Positions 18,325 to 26,082 of a DNA stretch of 64,000 bases are shown piece by piece; within the stretch, counting starts at the first letter, position 1; each line of letters starts with the position of its first letter. The notes below the pieces were generated by a model. It saw nothing but the letters and a program-made list of their open reading frames with translations. It did not search any database and was not told the DNA's origin. Source of the stretch: Dryocola boscaweniae (GTDB lineage Bacteria; Pseudomonadota; Gammaproteobacteria; Enterobacterales; Enterobacteriaceae); the NCBI RefSeq assembly GCF_025215095.1, contig NZ_JALHAP010000082.1, forward strand, positions 372,001 through 436,000, read 5' to 3'. The translations under genes were made by a program, and so were the position numbers.

Positions 18325-18567
18325 ATGCGAGTTGAAACGATCAGTTACGTGAAAAAAAATGCGGCCTCTCTTGATGTGTCCGAACCTATCCTGGTTACCC
18401 AGAACGGTGTGCCGGCATACGTCATCGAATCCTATGCAGAACGACAAGAACGTGAAAACGCCATTGCTCTTCTCAAGCTAATGGCCCTGTCTGAAAAAGA
18501 TAAAGCTGAGGGAAAAGTTTTTTCAAAAGAAAATTTACTGGCAGATCTTGGGATTAATAAAGAATAA
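18325..18567 (+). CDS. Type II antitoxin, Phd/YefM-like
   Basis: This 80-aa protein has the fold order of Phd/YefM antitoxins: an N-terminal DNA-binding half (SYVKKNAASLDVSEPILVTQ) with the typical 'pVtqNGvPayVi' strand, then a charged helical C-terminal tail (about residues 45-80) that would wrap the toxin. It lies 12 bp before the toxin gene and in the usual antitoxin-first order. The antitoxin should neutralise the toxin and repress the operon. Base composition is more AT-rich than in the flanking azoR and tam genes, so the pair may have been acquired. Confidence 0.8.
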   Translation: MRVETISYVKKNAASLDVSEPILVTQNGVPAYVIESYAERQERENAIALLKLMALSEKDKAEGKVFSKENLLADLGINKE

Positions 18568-18579
18568 GCAGAGACTTAT

Positions 18580-18912
18580 ATGGATGATAAGAAGTTCGTT
18601 ATTAAGTACACCCAAACGGCAAAGGATAGCATTGGCACCCTGGTAAATTTTTTAAAATCCGCTGGCGTTAATTTACAGGTTATTAGCGCCACGCTGGATT
18701 GCTTTGAGAAAAAGGTAAAAGAATTTCCACAGGGCTGCCAGGTCTGCCCAGCGTTGTTAAAATTAGGTTGTGCTAAATACAGGGAGTGTAATACCGAAGA
18801 AGGTTATCGAATTTTGTACTCGGTAGATGATACGGTCATTACCGTTCATGTCATGCTGGCGCAGCGCCAGGATATCAAACAACTTCTTTTTAAACGGCTT
18901 ATCCAGGCCTGA
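18580..18912 (+). CDS. Type II toxin, RelE/ParE superfamily
   Basis: This 110-aa basic protein has RelE/ParE features: an N-terminal strand FVIKYTQTAKDSIG followed by two helices, a central cys-rich turn, then strands GYRILYSVDDTVITVHVMLAQRQD, where the Arg in GYRILY and the late Gln/Arg/Asp stretch occupy the positions of RelE catalytic residues. It probably cleaves mRNA on the ribosome (RelE-like) or poisons gyrase (ParE-like); the sequence alone does not decide. It has more cysteines (CQVCPALLKLGCAKYREC) than is usual for the family, perhaps a redox- or metal-responsive element. Confidence 0.78.
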   Translation: MDDKKFVIKYTQTAKDSIGTLVNFLKSAGVNLQVISATLDCFEKKVKEFPQGCQVCPALLKLGCAKYRECNTEEGYRILYSVDDTVITVHVMLAQRQDIKQLLFKRLIQA

Positions 18913-18995
18913 TAACGTTTTCCTTACCTGATTATTCACACCGGCTTATCGTAGTCTGGCCTGAAAGCAGGCTAGCCCAATTCCTGAATTTATAG

Positions 18996-19002
18996 CTATG
19001 CT
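18996..19002 (+). promoter_or_regulatory. Possible RpoS-type -10 element of tam
   Basis: CTATGCT lies 30 bp before the tam start and differs by one base from the sigma-S -10 consensus CTATACT. E. coli tam is known to be stationary-phase controlled. No convincing -35 is present, as expected for such promoters. Confidence 0.45.
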
Positions 19003-19031
19003 TAGGTCAATTTTAGCCCGAGGAGAGCAAC

Positions 19032-19787
19032 ATGCAGGACTGGAACCCGGCGCTTTATCTGCAGTTTGAAGCAGAACGCACCCGCCCGGCGGCCGAACTG
19101 GCCGCGCGTATCAATCATCCTTTTGCCGCACAGATTACCGATTTAGGCTGCGGGCCGGGCAACAGCACCGCGCTTTTGCATGAGACGTGGCCGGATGCGG
19201 CGATAACCGGGCTGGATAACTCTCCCGCCATGCTCGAAAAAGCGCGAGCAACGCTGCCGGACTGTCAGTTTGAGCAGGCCGATATCGCTAACTGGCAACC
19301 CTCAGTTAAACAGGATGTGATTTACGCTAACGCCTCCTTGCAGTGGCTCGGCAACCATCGCGCTTTGTTTCCCCATCTGGCCGCGCAGCTTGCGGAAAGC
19401 GGCGTGCTGGCGGTGCAGATGCCGGACAACTGGCAGGAGCCAACGCATGCGCTGATGCGTCAGGCGGCAGGTGAACTGGGTCATCCTCCGGCAGGGCGTG
19501 AAGCGCTCCTGGCGCCCAACGAGTATTACGATCTGCTGACCGAAGCAGGTTGCCGGGTGGATATCTGGCGCACCACTTACTTCCACGTGATGCCTTCACA
19601 CCGCGCGATTATCGAATGGCTCGGCTCCACCGGCCTGCGGCCCTGGCTTGTAAATCTGGACGCCATACAACAGGAAGCTTTTTTGCAGCGTTATCATCAG
19701 CTTTTACAGCAGGCTTACGCGACACAAAAAGACGGCAACGTGCTGATGCTGTTCCCTCGCCTGTTTATTGTTGCGCGCAAAGCCTGA
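19032..19787 (+). CDS. tam: Trans-aconitate 2-methyltransferase
   Basis: This 251-aa class I SAM-dependent methyltransferase agrees in length and sequence with E. coli Tam (252 aa). The SAM-binding motif I is DLGCGPGNSTALL near residue 38, motif II GLDNSPAML follows, and the C-terminal part has WRTTYFHVMPSHRAIIEW and FPRLFIVARKA, typical of Tam. It methylates trans-aconitate in the cytosol, removing this spontaneous inhibitor of aconitase. The ATG follows GAGGAGAG. Confidence 0.94.
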   Translation: MQDWNPALYLQFEAERTRPAAELAARINHPFAAQITDLGCGPGNSTALLHETWPDAAITGLDNSPAMLEKARATLPDCQFEQADIANWQPSVKQDVIYANASLQWLGNHRALFPHLAAQLAESGVLAVQMPDNWQEPTHALMRQAAGELGHPPAGREALLAPNEYYDLLTEAGCRVDIWRTTYFHVMPSHRAIIEWLGSTGLRPWLVNLDAIQQEAFLQRYHQLLQQAYATQKDGNVLMLFPRLFIVARKA

Positions 19788-19882
19788 AGCGTTGCGCCCT
19801 GCTGACGAAGCGTTTCTATGTCCTGCAAGGGCGCGGCACCAAACGAGCGACGGTATTCGCGATTAAACTGCGAGGCGAGCTT

Positions 19883-20485
19883 TTAGCGCTCCGGGCGATG
19901 ACACAGATACCAGATCCCGGAAAGCAGGCAAATGATGTAGCCAAACATTTCCGTACCCTCTTCCACCATGTTCTTCACCAGGCGGTTATAGCCGTCGAGC
20001 ATCAAACCTTCCCATAGCTCATGCATCCCGAACAGGCGCGAGAAAACCATCACGCACAGCAGGCCGGCAAGCATCATGCCGTAAGCGGGATGGCGCATAA
20101 ACGCCGCCAGGCCCTCCAGCGCTTTGGATTTGTTTCGCAAAGCATAAGAGACGCAGGCAAAGGTTGTAAACAGTGCGAACCAGACCCAGGAGCCATGAAA
20201 GATTTGATCAAAGGCGAAATCAAGTTCGCGAATTAACATACAGGTAAAAAATCCGCCAATTAAGACGCTGCTGTGACGCCGCGACGGCACTTTTTTGGCG
20301 TGTCCAAAAAACAGCAGCGCAAGGAGGAGCAAAATGCTTTCCTGAACAATTTCAGTAAAGGAGTTTTCACGAACAAAATCATGGAACCAGATGACATCGC
20401 TAAAAAGAATTAATACGCCTGACGCCACGGCCAGCGCGCAAAGAATAATCAGGAAAAGACGCTTCAATATAAAAGTAATATGCAT
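19883..20485 (-). CDS. Polytopic inner-membrane protein of unknown function
   Basis: I do not recognise this 200-aa protein. It has about five or six hydrophobic segments (around residues 9-30, 45-61, 73-88, 98-113, 133-151, 180-195) joined by short loops, and a conserved-looking acidic/aromatic loop RELDFAFDQIFHGSWVW between segments 3 and 4. GTEMFGYIICLLSGIW in the last helix contains a buried Glu. It has no signal peptide and ends in a positively charged tail. A TATAAT sequence on this strand lies 12 bp before the ATG (20497-20502), so the transcript leader would be very short. It converges on tam and is not obviously in an operon. Confidence 0.75.
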   Translation of the reverse strand: MHITFILKRLFLIILCALAVASGVLILFSDVIWFHDFVRENSFTEIVQESILLLLALLFFGHAKKVPSRRHSSVLIGGFFTCMLIRELDFAFDQIFHGSWVWFALFTTFACVSYALRNKSKALEGLAAFMRHPAYGMMLAGLLCVMVFSRLFGMHELWEGLMLDGYNRLVKNMVEEGTEMFGYIICLLSGIWYLCHRPER

Positions 20486-20575
20486 AAGTCTTGTGAATTA
20501 TAAAAAGGTTATTATGCATTATATTAATAGATTTGGATTCACCATCCGTGCTTTGCGTCCATCATTAATTAGCGC

Positions 20576-20598
20576 AAAGGCCGCGCACGGCGGCCTTT
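20576..20598 (-). terminator. Hairpin after the PACE gene, probable terminator
   Basis: AAAGGCCGC and GCGGCCTTT pair perfectly around a 5-nt loop, 10 bp beyond the stop of the leftward PACE gene. The T-run is limited to the stem's last three bases, so termination may be incomplete. Confidence 0.6.
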
Positions 20599-20607
20599 CA
20601 CGTAAGT

Positions 20608-21042
20608 TTAGCGGCTGGCCATGTATTGCAGACGACGACTACGAAGCGCGTCGTAACACCAGTTATAGATGACCGTGTACGGCAGAAAGAACAGGAAGAA
20701 ACCTATTTCGATCATAAATGCTTTCAGCAAAGAAATATCCAGCATCCAGGCGGCAAGAGGCAGCCCAATTAAAATAAAGCCGCCTTCAAATCCCAGCGCA
20801 TGCGCCATGCGCAGCGGCAGACGGCGTTTGCGCCCGACCGGGAAAAATTTGTCGAACCCGGCGTTATAAATGATGTTCCACACCATCGCTACGGTGGAAA
20901 GCATAATAGCTAAAGCGCCCATCTGGAACAGAGGCTTATCCAGCAACCACGCCGCGATGGGCGCACAGATGCCGATGGCGATAATTTCAAAACCGACCGC
21001 ATGCAGGATGCGTTCACCGAAGGTTCTTTTTTGCTGTTGCAT
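20608..21042 (-). CDS. PACE-family multidrug/biguanide efflux transporter
   Basis: This 144-aa, four-helix inner-membrane protein is built of two tandem bacterial transmembrane-pair domains. The hallmark repeat appears twice: RILHAVGFE in helix 1, carrying the conserved Glu needed for proton coupling in AceI, and RMAHALGFE in helix 3. WNIIYNAGFDKFFP and YNWCYDALR follow each pair. PACE pumps export chlorhexidine, acriflavine and short-chain diamines by proton antiport. I chose ATG 21042 because GGAG lies 9 bp upstream; a TTG five codons earlier overlaps that site. It is divergent from a LysR gene, the usual arrangement for PACE genes. Confidence 0.9.
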   Translation of the reverse strand: MQQQKRTFGERILHAVGFEIIAIGICAPIAAWLLDKPLFQMGALAIMLSTVAMVWNIIYNAGFDKFFPVGRKRRLPLRMAHALGFEGGFILIGLPLAAWMLDISLLKAFMIEIGFFLFFLPYTVIYNWCYDALRSRRLQYMASR

Positions 21043-21135
21043 AGTTAATTGCTCCAAAAATGGGGTTCTTCATCCTATTTTCATCACAATTATTGATAGA
21101 ATGAAATGAACAACCATCGATAAAAGCGATAGAAG

Positions 21136-22002
21136 ATGCAATATTCCCCGGAATCACTCGACGCTTTTTTGCAGGCTGTGGAAACCGGTTCGTTTTCCGC
21201 CGCGGCCCGCAAGCTGAAAAAAAGCCAGTCCACTATCAGTACCGCGATAGCTAATCTGGAGGCGGATCTCGGCATTGCGTTATTCGACAGGCAAAGTCGC
21301 CAGCCGGTGCTGACGCCGCAGGGCCAGCGCGTTCTGCCCTATGTGCAATCGATCATCGCCGCCAGCGAAAGGCTGGATGAGGTATCGGTGCGTCTGGCCG
21401 GGAATATCGAACCGCGCCTGAGCTTTGTGCTCTCGGATCTGTGGCAAACGTCGCATCACGAATCCATACTTAAGCGTTTTTCGGAGCGCTTTCCCGATAT
21501 CGAATTTGAATGCCTGATAGCCGAAGACGAAGACGTCATTGATTTGATCCAGACGGGGCGAGCGCATGTCGGCGTGCTACGTGTGCAGGAGCGTTATCCG
21601 GTAGATGTGACGGTGGCGCGTTTGCAGGTGGGCGCGCAAATGGCGATTTATATCCATAAGCAGCACGAACTGGCCTCCCTGCAATGGGTAGAAATGGAAA
21701 AGCTGCATACGTTTCGCCAGCTTTGCCTGAAAACTTATAAAGATCCTACGCGCAACATGGGCGGCGGCCCGGTATGGTCTTCTCCTTCTTTGCTGATGCT
21801 GCTCGAAATGGCCGAACAGGGATTCGGCTGGGGAATTTTGCCGCGCTGGCTGGTGGAGCAGTTCGGCCACGGCGTGCTGCAAGAGCTGCCCGTCGCCGGC
21901 TGGCCGCAGCATATTGACGTGGACGTGATGTGGTCCAATAAAGAGCCGCCCGGCGCGGCCGGACGTTGGATTATCGACAGGCTGCGGGAGCAGCAAGCAT
22001 AG
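21136..22002 (+). CDS. LysR-family regulator divergent from the PACE pump
   Basis: This 288-aa LysR-type regulator has an N-terminal winged HTH (LDAFLQAVETGSFSAAARKL to LGIALFDR, residues 8-53) and a periplasmic-binding-like effector domain. It is divergent from the PACE gene with a 93-bp gap, the arrangement in which a LysR protein controls its neighbour's efflux gene. GATA-containing repeats (TGATAGAA and CGATAAAAGCGATAG) in the gap are candidate binding sites. Its inducer would be a PACE substrate such as a polyamine or biguanide; this is inference. Confidence 0.9.
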   Translation: MQYSPESLDAFLQAVETGSFSAAARKLKKSQSTISTAIANLEADLGIALFDRQSRQPVLTPQGQRVLPYVQSIIAASERLDEVSVRLAGNIEPRLSFVLSDLWQTSHHESILKRFSERFPDIEFECLIAEDEDVIDLIQTGRAHVGVLRVQERYPVDVTVARLQVGAQMAIYIHKQHELASLQWVEMEKLHTFRQLCLKTYKDPTRNMGGGPVWSSPSLLMLLEMAEQGFGWGILPRWLVEQFGHGVLQELPVAGWPQHIDVDVMWSNKEPPGAAGRWIIDRLREQQA

Positions 22003-22053
22003 CGATGAACAGGACGGTATATGGTATACTGACCTTCCCGGAGAATTTTCATA

Positions 22054-22287
22054 ATGAAGTCAGACGACACGCTGGACTGGTATCCTGCCCAGCTTCCCCC
22101 GGTCAAAATAATACTTGGCAACGCGATACTGGAAGTCTGTAAATCAGGCCGCCCAATCAATACCCGCACCCTGCTTGAATATTTGCAGGTCACTCAATCA
22201 CAGCAAAAACGCCGTGATGATAAAGTTGCTATGCAAACTGCAATAGACGTTTTACGCGATAACCAGAGATTACACGGCAGGAATTGA
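22054..22287 (+). CDS. Small AriR/YmgB-YcgZ-like regulatory protein
   Basis: This 77-aa protein resembles the small helical dimers of the YmgB/AriR-YcgZ family, which modulate biofilm and acid-resistance genes in E. coli. The pattern ILGNAILEVCKSGRPINTRT, then a Lys/Arg-rich helix and an aliphatic end AMQTAIDVL follows the family layout of two antiparallel helices. Similarity is remote, so the assignment is tentative. An extended -10 promoter (TG-G-TATACT, 22022-22030) lies 24 bp before the ATG, with a GGAG ribosome site. No partner gene is evident. Confidence 0.6.
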   Translation: MKSDDTLDWYPAQLPPVKIILGNAILEVCKSGRPINTRTLLEYLQVTQSQQKRRDDKVAMQTAIDVLRDNQRLHGRN

Positions 22288-22376
22288 GCGATAAGCGCGG
22301 ATCGCCTGCCCGTTGAGGGCATTTCTTAATCAAATGCGTGGTATGATGGCGCTCAACCAATGAGAGGTTAAACGTC

Positions 22377-22544
22377 ATGTCATTCTTTGCTGATGTAATG
22401 AATCGTATCAATGACAAAGCCACAGGCACCGTTACCTGCCCTGAATGCGGCAAAAAATCAAAACATCCCACCATTAAAATTCGTCGCCAGCAGGCTTTGC
22501 TTTGCCCGTCATGCAAATCGCTCTTTGTGGTTCATTCGAAATGA
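22377..22544 (+). CDS. YnfU-like small zinc-ribbon protein
   Basis: This 55-aa protein has two CPxC knuckles, CPECGKK near residue 21 and CPSCKS near 43, forming a four-Cys zinc ribbon, with the linker HPTIKIRRQQALL between them. Size, the start MSFFADVMNRIN and the spacing match the YnfU-type small zinc-binding proteins of enterobacteria, whose role is unknown. An extended -10 (TG-G-TATGAT, 22339-22347) lies 30 bp before the ATG, and GAGAGG precedes it. It is too short for many gene finders. Confidence 0.75.
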   Translation: MSFFADVMNRINDKATGTVTCPECGKKSKHPTIKIRRQQALLCPSCKSLFVVHSK

Positions 22545-22618
22545 TTTAAGGGCTTCGTTATTTTCTAAACGGCGGAAAAAAAACCACTGCAAAAGCAATG
22601 GCTTCTTCACAACAGAAA

Positions 22619-22807
22619 TCAATGAATACCGAGTCGGTACGCGTGGGAGATCTCTTCGCGAAGTTCGAGGGAGGTCAGTTCCATCAGATCGGCAAATTCC
22701 AGCTTGAGTTGCTTAAAACGAATCAGGTACTGGGCTGGCGTCAGATTTTCTTCTTCACGGCGGAGATACTCAAACGCAAGCGTGGTCGGGGTTATGTCAG
22801 TATTCAT
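22619..22807 (-). CDS. Small acidic helical protein of unknown function
   Basis: I do not recognise this 62-aa protein. It is almost wholly helical by composition, with LAFEYLRREEENLTPAQY and FKQLKLEFADLMEL suggesting two amphipathic helices that could dimerise. It has no Cys, signal or membrane segment. Support for a real gene: GAGG lies at a good distance before the ATG, an extended -10 promoter (TG-G-TATTCT) lies about 37 bp upstream, and an inverted repeat frames that promoter. Size and promoter layout suggest a stress-induced modulator, as for the two small genes to its left. Confidence 0.65.
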   Translation of the reverse strand: MNTDITPTTLAFEYLRREEENLTPAQYLIRFKQLKLEFADLMELTSLELREEISHAYRLGIH

Positions 22808-22820
22808 TGCAATCCTCAGT

Positions 22821-22859
22821 CTGTTCGTGATGAAAACGTTACAAGAATACCACGAACAG
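22821..22859 (-). promoter_or_regulatory. Promoter framed by a 9-bp inverted repeat
   Basis: CTGTTCGTG (22821-22829) and CACGAACAG (22851-22859) are perfect inverted arms 21 bp apart. On the leftward strand one arm overlaps the TG of an extended -10 (TATTCT, 22844-22849) and the other lies in the leader. The pair could be a dual-half-site operator or a leader element for the 62-aa gene. Confidence 0.55.
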
Positions 22860-22895
22860 ACTGTTCAAAAAACCGCCAACCTATGCGCCTGCGTT

Positions 22896-24245
22896 TTATT
22901 TTAAACTTTCCGGCAGGGTAACGACCCAAAGTTCATTAAGAGATTCAGGCTCATCCAGCGGCCTGAGCGCGATTTTGGCGGCGGCTTCTTTGCCGTTTAA
23001 AGTCAGATGGCCTTTGCCGTCCACTTCATAATCGTCCGCTTTCGTCGCGCTGCCTTCCGGATTATCCAGTACCGCCTGCAGGCCAAAATCGTTGTCGTTG
23101 ATCACCGCAATGGTCTGGTTATCAATAATCGTCATCCCCTCCGCTTTTTCCTGCTGCCAGCCCAGTTTGCGTAAATCAACGAGCTCTTTTTTGCCAGCGA
23201 GTTTAATACCGCGAGCTTTTAGCTGTTCCGCATCGTCGAATTCCGGCGCTTTTTCTTTATCAAAGTCGCTTAAATCGCTGGCCTGGGACAAATCGACCAC
23301 ATAAACCAGATTGCGCATTTCTTTGTTTTTATCGCCGCCTTGTTCAATTAACAGCAGGCGATTATCATCCAGCGCCACGATGTCGCCAATTTTGGCGTCT
23401 TTGGCCTTTTTATAGACCTCCACATCAATTGGATATCCGTACATCGCGGTTTTACCGCTTGCCGGATCGATACTGACCAGGCGGGTAAACAGCGCGCTGT
23501 TTTTACTTTTGCCGTCAATATCCAGCGTGCTTTGTACCGCAGCGATAATACGCCCGTCCGGCATGCGGGTAATGCCTTCAAAACCACGGTTTGCCTGACG
23601 CCACTTAATGATATTAGGTAAACCGCCCGCCACGCCCTGTTCCGCCTGCGGGCCGTACTGCTTCAGAATTTTGCCTTGCGCATCGATATTAACGATAAAC
23701 GGGCCGTATTCATCACACAGCCAGTAGCCTCCTTTGCCATCCGGCGTGATGCCTTCGGTGTCGAGGCCACGTTTGTCGCTCGGCAACTGCTGCAATGTGT
23801 CGTCCAGCGCGATTTCATTCGTTGCGCCAATCAACCCTTCCGGCAGCGGTAAGCCGCTGACTGGCCCCCGATCGTCATGCAGAGCATGCGCATCTGTCGC
23901 CTGCGCTTTGCCGTCGCCGACGCGGATCGTCATCAGCAGCGGCGTAAATTTCGGGTTAGCGAAAATCTTGGAATCCTTCTTACCTGCTTTTGGCGAATCG
24001 GCATTAGGGCCGCGATCTGTCACTGTCGCAAAAATCAGATCGCTGCCCTCTTTGCGCACAAACTGCAGGCCAGAGCCCACGCCAACCGGCAACCCATCCG
24101 GAAAAGCGCTGGCATACGCCCCTTGATATTCCACACGATCGTTTTGCGGAAAGGTGACAACGTAACGGTCAACGTGAAATTCAGCCGCCTGGCAAGCCCA
24201 GGGAAAAAGACAGGTGAATAATAGTGCGGGTGCTTTTAATTTCAT
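22896..24245 (-). CDS. Secreted esterase-like activity of phytase family protein
   Basis: This 449-aa periplasmic protein has a Sec signal peptide (MKLKAPALLFTCLFPWACQAA, cleaved after the last Ala) and one 'esterase-like activity of phytase' domain, a six-bladed propeller rich in Asp-containing turns such as TVTDRGPNAD and CDEYGPFIVNID. Homologues hydrolyse phosphate or phosphodiester bonds or bind calcium; the true substrate is not known. I chose ATG 24245 since it follows AAAGGA at 11 bp and starts the signal peptide; earlier in-frame starts at 24257 and 24275 lack this. It is a single gene. Confidence 0.85.
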   Translation of the reverse strand: MKLKAPALLFTCLFPWACQAAEFHVDRYVVTFPQNDRVEYQGAYASAFPDGLPVGVGSGLQFVRKEGSDLIFATVTDRGPNADSPKAGKKDSKIFANPKFTPLLMTIRVGDGKAQATDAHALHDDRGPVSGLPLPEGLIGATNEIALDDTLQQLPSDKRGLDTEGITPDGKGGYWLCDEYGPFIVNIDAQGKILKQYGPQAEQGVAGGLPNIIKWRQANRGFEGITRMPDGRIIAAVQSTLDIDGKSKNSALFTRLVSIDPASGKTAMYGYPIDVEVYKKAKDAKIGDIVALDDNRLLLIEQGGDKNKEMRNLVYVVDLSQASDLSDFDKEKAPEFDDAEQLKARGIKLAGKKELVDLRKLGWQQEKAEGMTIIDNQTIAVINDNDFGLQAVLDNPEGSATKADDYEVDGKGHLTLNGKEAAAKIALRPLDEPESLNELWVVTLPESLK

Positions 24246-24339
24246 GCTTTTACGCATCCTTTGATATTGAGTCACCGTTTTATAAAACAGTCAGATGACA
24301 CAAATATGACGCCCACCCGCCCGCGCTTCACAAGATAAA

Positions 24340-24366
24340 TAAACCTTCCGCCATTTCTGCCGATAT
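24340..24366 (+). promoter_or_regulatory. Sigma-28 (FliA) promoter of the chemoreceptor
   Basis: TAAA (24340-24343), a 15-bp spacer and GCCGATAT (24359-24366) match the sigma-28 consensus TAAA-N15-GCCGATAA with one mismatch. The start would fall near 24374, giving a leader of about 70 nt before the chemoreceptor ATG. This places the gene in the late flagellar regulon. Confidence 0.85.
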
Positions 24367-24442
24367 TAAAGGAAGCAGCGGTGATTCGTCCGGGTCATCG
24401 GTATTAGTAAACGAGAATATTCTATTGATCTAAGGATCTTTT

Positions 24443-25981
24443 ATGTCAGTCAGGCGTTTTTCTATTTTAGTTTTCAGCATCTTACTTATTATCTTTTTAG
24501 CCAGTACCGCCTCAAATATCTGGTCGCTCACCCGCAGTAATCAGTCGCTGGATAATGTGAACCGCGAAATTCGCGTGGTGTTGTCGGTTATCGATCCGAT
24601 TAACCACAGCCGCACTCTGCGCGTGCGGGCGCTTGAGGCGATGGAAGAGATGCAGCGCGGCCGCGCCGAACAGGCACAACAGGCGCTTGAAGGCGCAAGG
24701 ACGGTATTGGGTAAAACTAACGATGCCTTCCAGGCCTATCTGCAGGCGCCGAAACAACCCGGCGAGCAACCTCTCGCCGACGCGTACCAGGCCGCGTTTC
24801 TTGCTTATCGCAACGAGGGTTTGCAGCCGTTGCTCGACGCAGCTTCAGCCAATGACAAACAGCGTGTGAACGATTTGGTGACGATGACCATACCCGCCCT
24901 CGATCGCCAGTACGAAATTACGCTGGATAAGCTTCTGGCTTTCCGCGAGCAGTATGCGCAGCAGCTTAACAAAGATGCGCAGTCCCGGTTCAGCTCAAGC
25001 CTGCTGCTGATTGCGATATTTGCCGTACTGTTTATCGCCATTCTGGCGGGTATTTACGTCCTGCTGAAATCTCGCCTGCTCAATGAGTTAGACCGCGCCA
25101 AAAAGCACTGCAGCGAAATTGCCAGCGGGCAGTTGCATACGCCTGTCGTGGCTCGCGCTAAAGATGAAATCGGTGAAATGATGCGCACGCTGGAGCAAAT
25201 GCGCCAGTCGCTTGCGCACATCATCGGCCAGGTTCGCGAGTCCAGCCAGACTGTCGCCTACGCCTCAGAAGAGATTGCCGCCGGCAATACCGACCTCTCC
25301 TCCCGAACCGAAGAACAGGCCGCATCTCTGGGCGAAACGGCCGCCAGCATGGAGCAGTTGACGGTCACCGTGAAACAGACTTCTGAGAACTCTCGGCAGG
25401 CAAATTCGCTGGCAGACGGCATGCTGGTTGCGGCAAATGACGGCAATACTATTGTGGAGGAAGTGATTAGCTCGATGCGTAATATTGAGTCCAGCTCCGG
25501 CAAGATAGACAGCATCATCAGCATTATTGAAGATATCGCCTTCCAGACCAATATTCTTGCGCTCAACGCCGCAGTGGAAGCCGCGCGTGCCGGGGAACAG
25601 GGCCGCGGATTTGCGGTTGTCGCCTCAGAAGTGCGTAACCTTGCCCAGCGTTCTTCCGTTGCGGCCAAAGAAATCAAAGACCTGATTGAGCTTTCCGGCG
25701 AACAGGTCAACCGTGGCAGTTCGCTGGTTAATAAAGCGGGCGAAAGCATGCAGCGCATTTCCAAAGCCATTAAAGAAGTAACCACGCTAATGGAACATAT
25801 CGCCGTTTCCACAAGCGAACAGAGCACGGGCATTGAGCAGATTAATCAGGCCGTGGTGCAGATGGACGTTGTAACACAGCAGAATGCGGCTTTGGTTGAG
25901 GAAGCTTCTGCGGCCGCGATGTCGCTGAAAGAACAGTCGCAAATGCTTAACGAAACGGTGGCGGTGTTCAAACTGGCATAA
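24443..25981 (+). CDS. Methyl-accepting chemotaxis protein
   Basis: This 512-aa chemoreceptor has TM1 at about residues 7-29, a Tar-type four-helix periplasmic ligand domain, TM2 at about 187-209, a HAMP domain, then the signalling hairpin with the highly conserved tip IIEDIAFQTNILALNAAVEAARAG-type sequence. Methylation helices contain RTEEQAASLGETAASMEQLT. It ends in FKLA and lacks the NWETF-type pentapeptide that tethers CheR and CheB, so it may be a low-abundance receptor that needs help from Tsr or Tar. The ligand cannot be inferred. A sigma-28 promoter lies upstream. Confidence 0.95.
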   Translation: MSVRRFSILVFSILLIIFLASTASNIWSLTRSNQSLDNVNREIRVVLSVIDPINHSRTLRVRALEAMEEMQRGRAEQAQQALEGARTVLGKTNDAFQAYLQAPKQPGEQPLADAYQAAFLAYRNEGLQPLLDAASANDKQRVNDLVTMTIPALDRQYEITLDKLLAFREQYAQQLNKDAQSRFSSSLLLIAIFAVLFIAILAGIYVLLKSRLLNELDRAKKHCSEIASGQLHTPVVARAKDEIGEMMRTLEQMRQSLAHIIGQVRESSQTVAYASEEIAAGNTDLSSRTEEQAASLGETAASMEQLTVTVKQTSENSRQANSLADGMLVAANDGNTIVEEVISSMRNIESSSGKIDSIISIIEDIAFQTNILALNAAVEAARAGEQGRGFAVVASEVRNLAQRSSVAAKEIKDLIELSGEQVNRGSSLVNKAGESMQRISKAIKEVTTLMEHIAVSTSEQSTGIEQINQAVVQMDVVTQQNAALVEEASAAAMSLKEQSQMLNETVAVFKLA

Positions 25982-26029
25982 GCGATATAGCGATAGCCGC
26001 GCCCGGGGATTGTCGTTCGTCTCCAATCT

Positions 26030-26070
26030 GATTTATGTAGCCGCCCGCCGCTTCAGCGGCTGCATAAATC
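26030..26070. terminator. Large inverted repeat, probable bidirectional terminator
   Basis: GATTTATGTAGCCGC (26030-26044) and GCGGCTGCATAAATC (26056-26070) pair with a single mismatch around an 11-nt loop. It lies between the convergent chemoreceptor and ydbL genes, about 50 bp from the first and 13 bp from the second. Both strands lack a long T-run. Confidence 0.6.
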
Positions 26071-26082
26071 CCCTGTCGCCGG

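Noticed and set aside
20391..20672. 93-codon rightward frame between the membrane protein and PACE genes
   Set aside because: It crosses the promoter of one gene and the terminator of the other and has no recognisable protein features.
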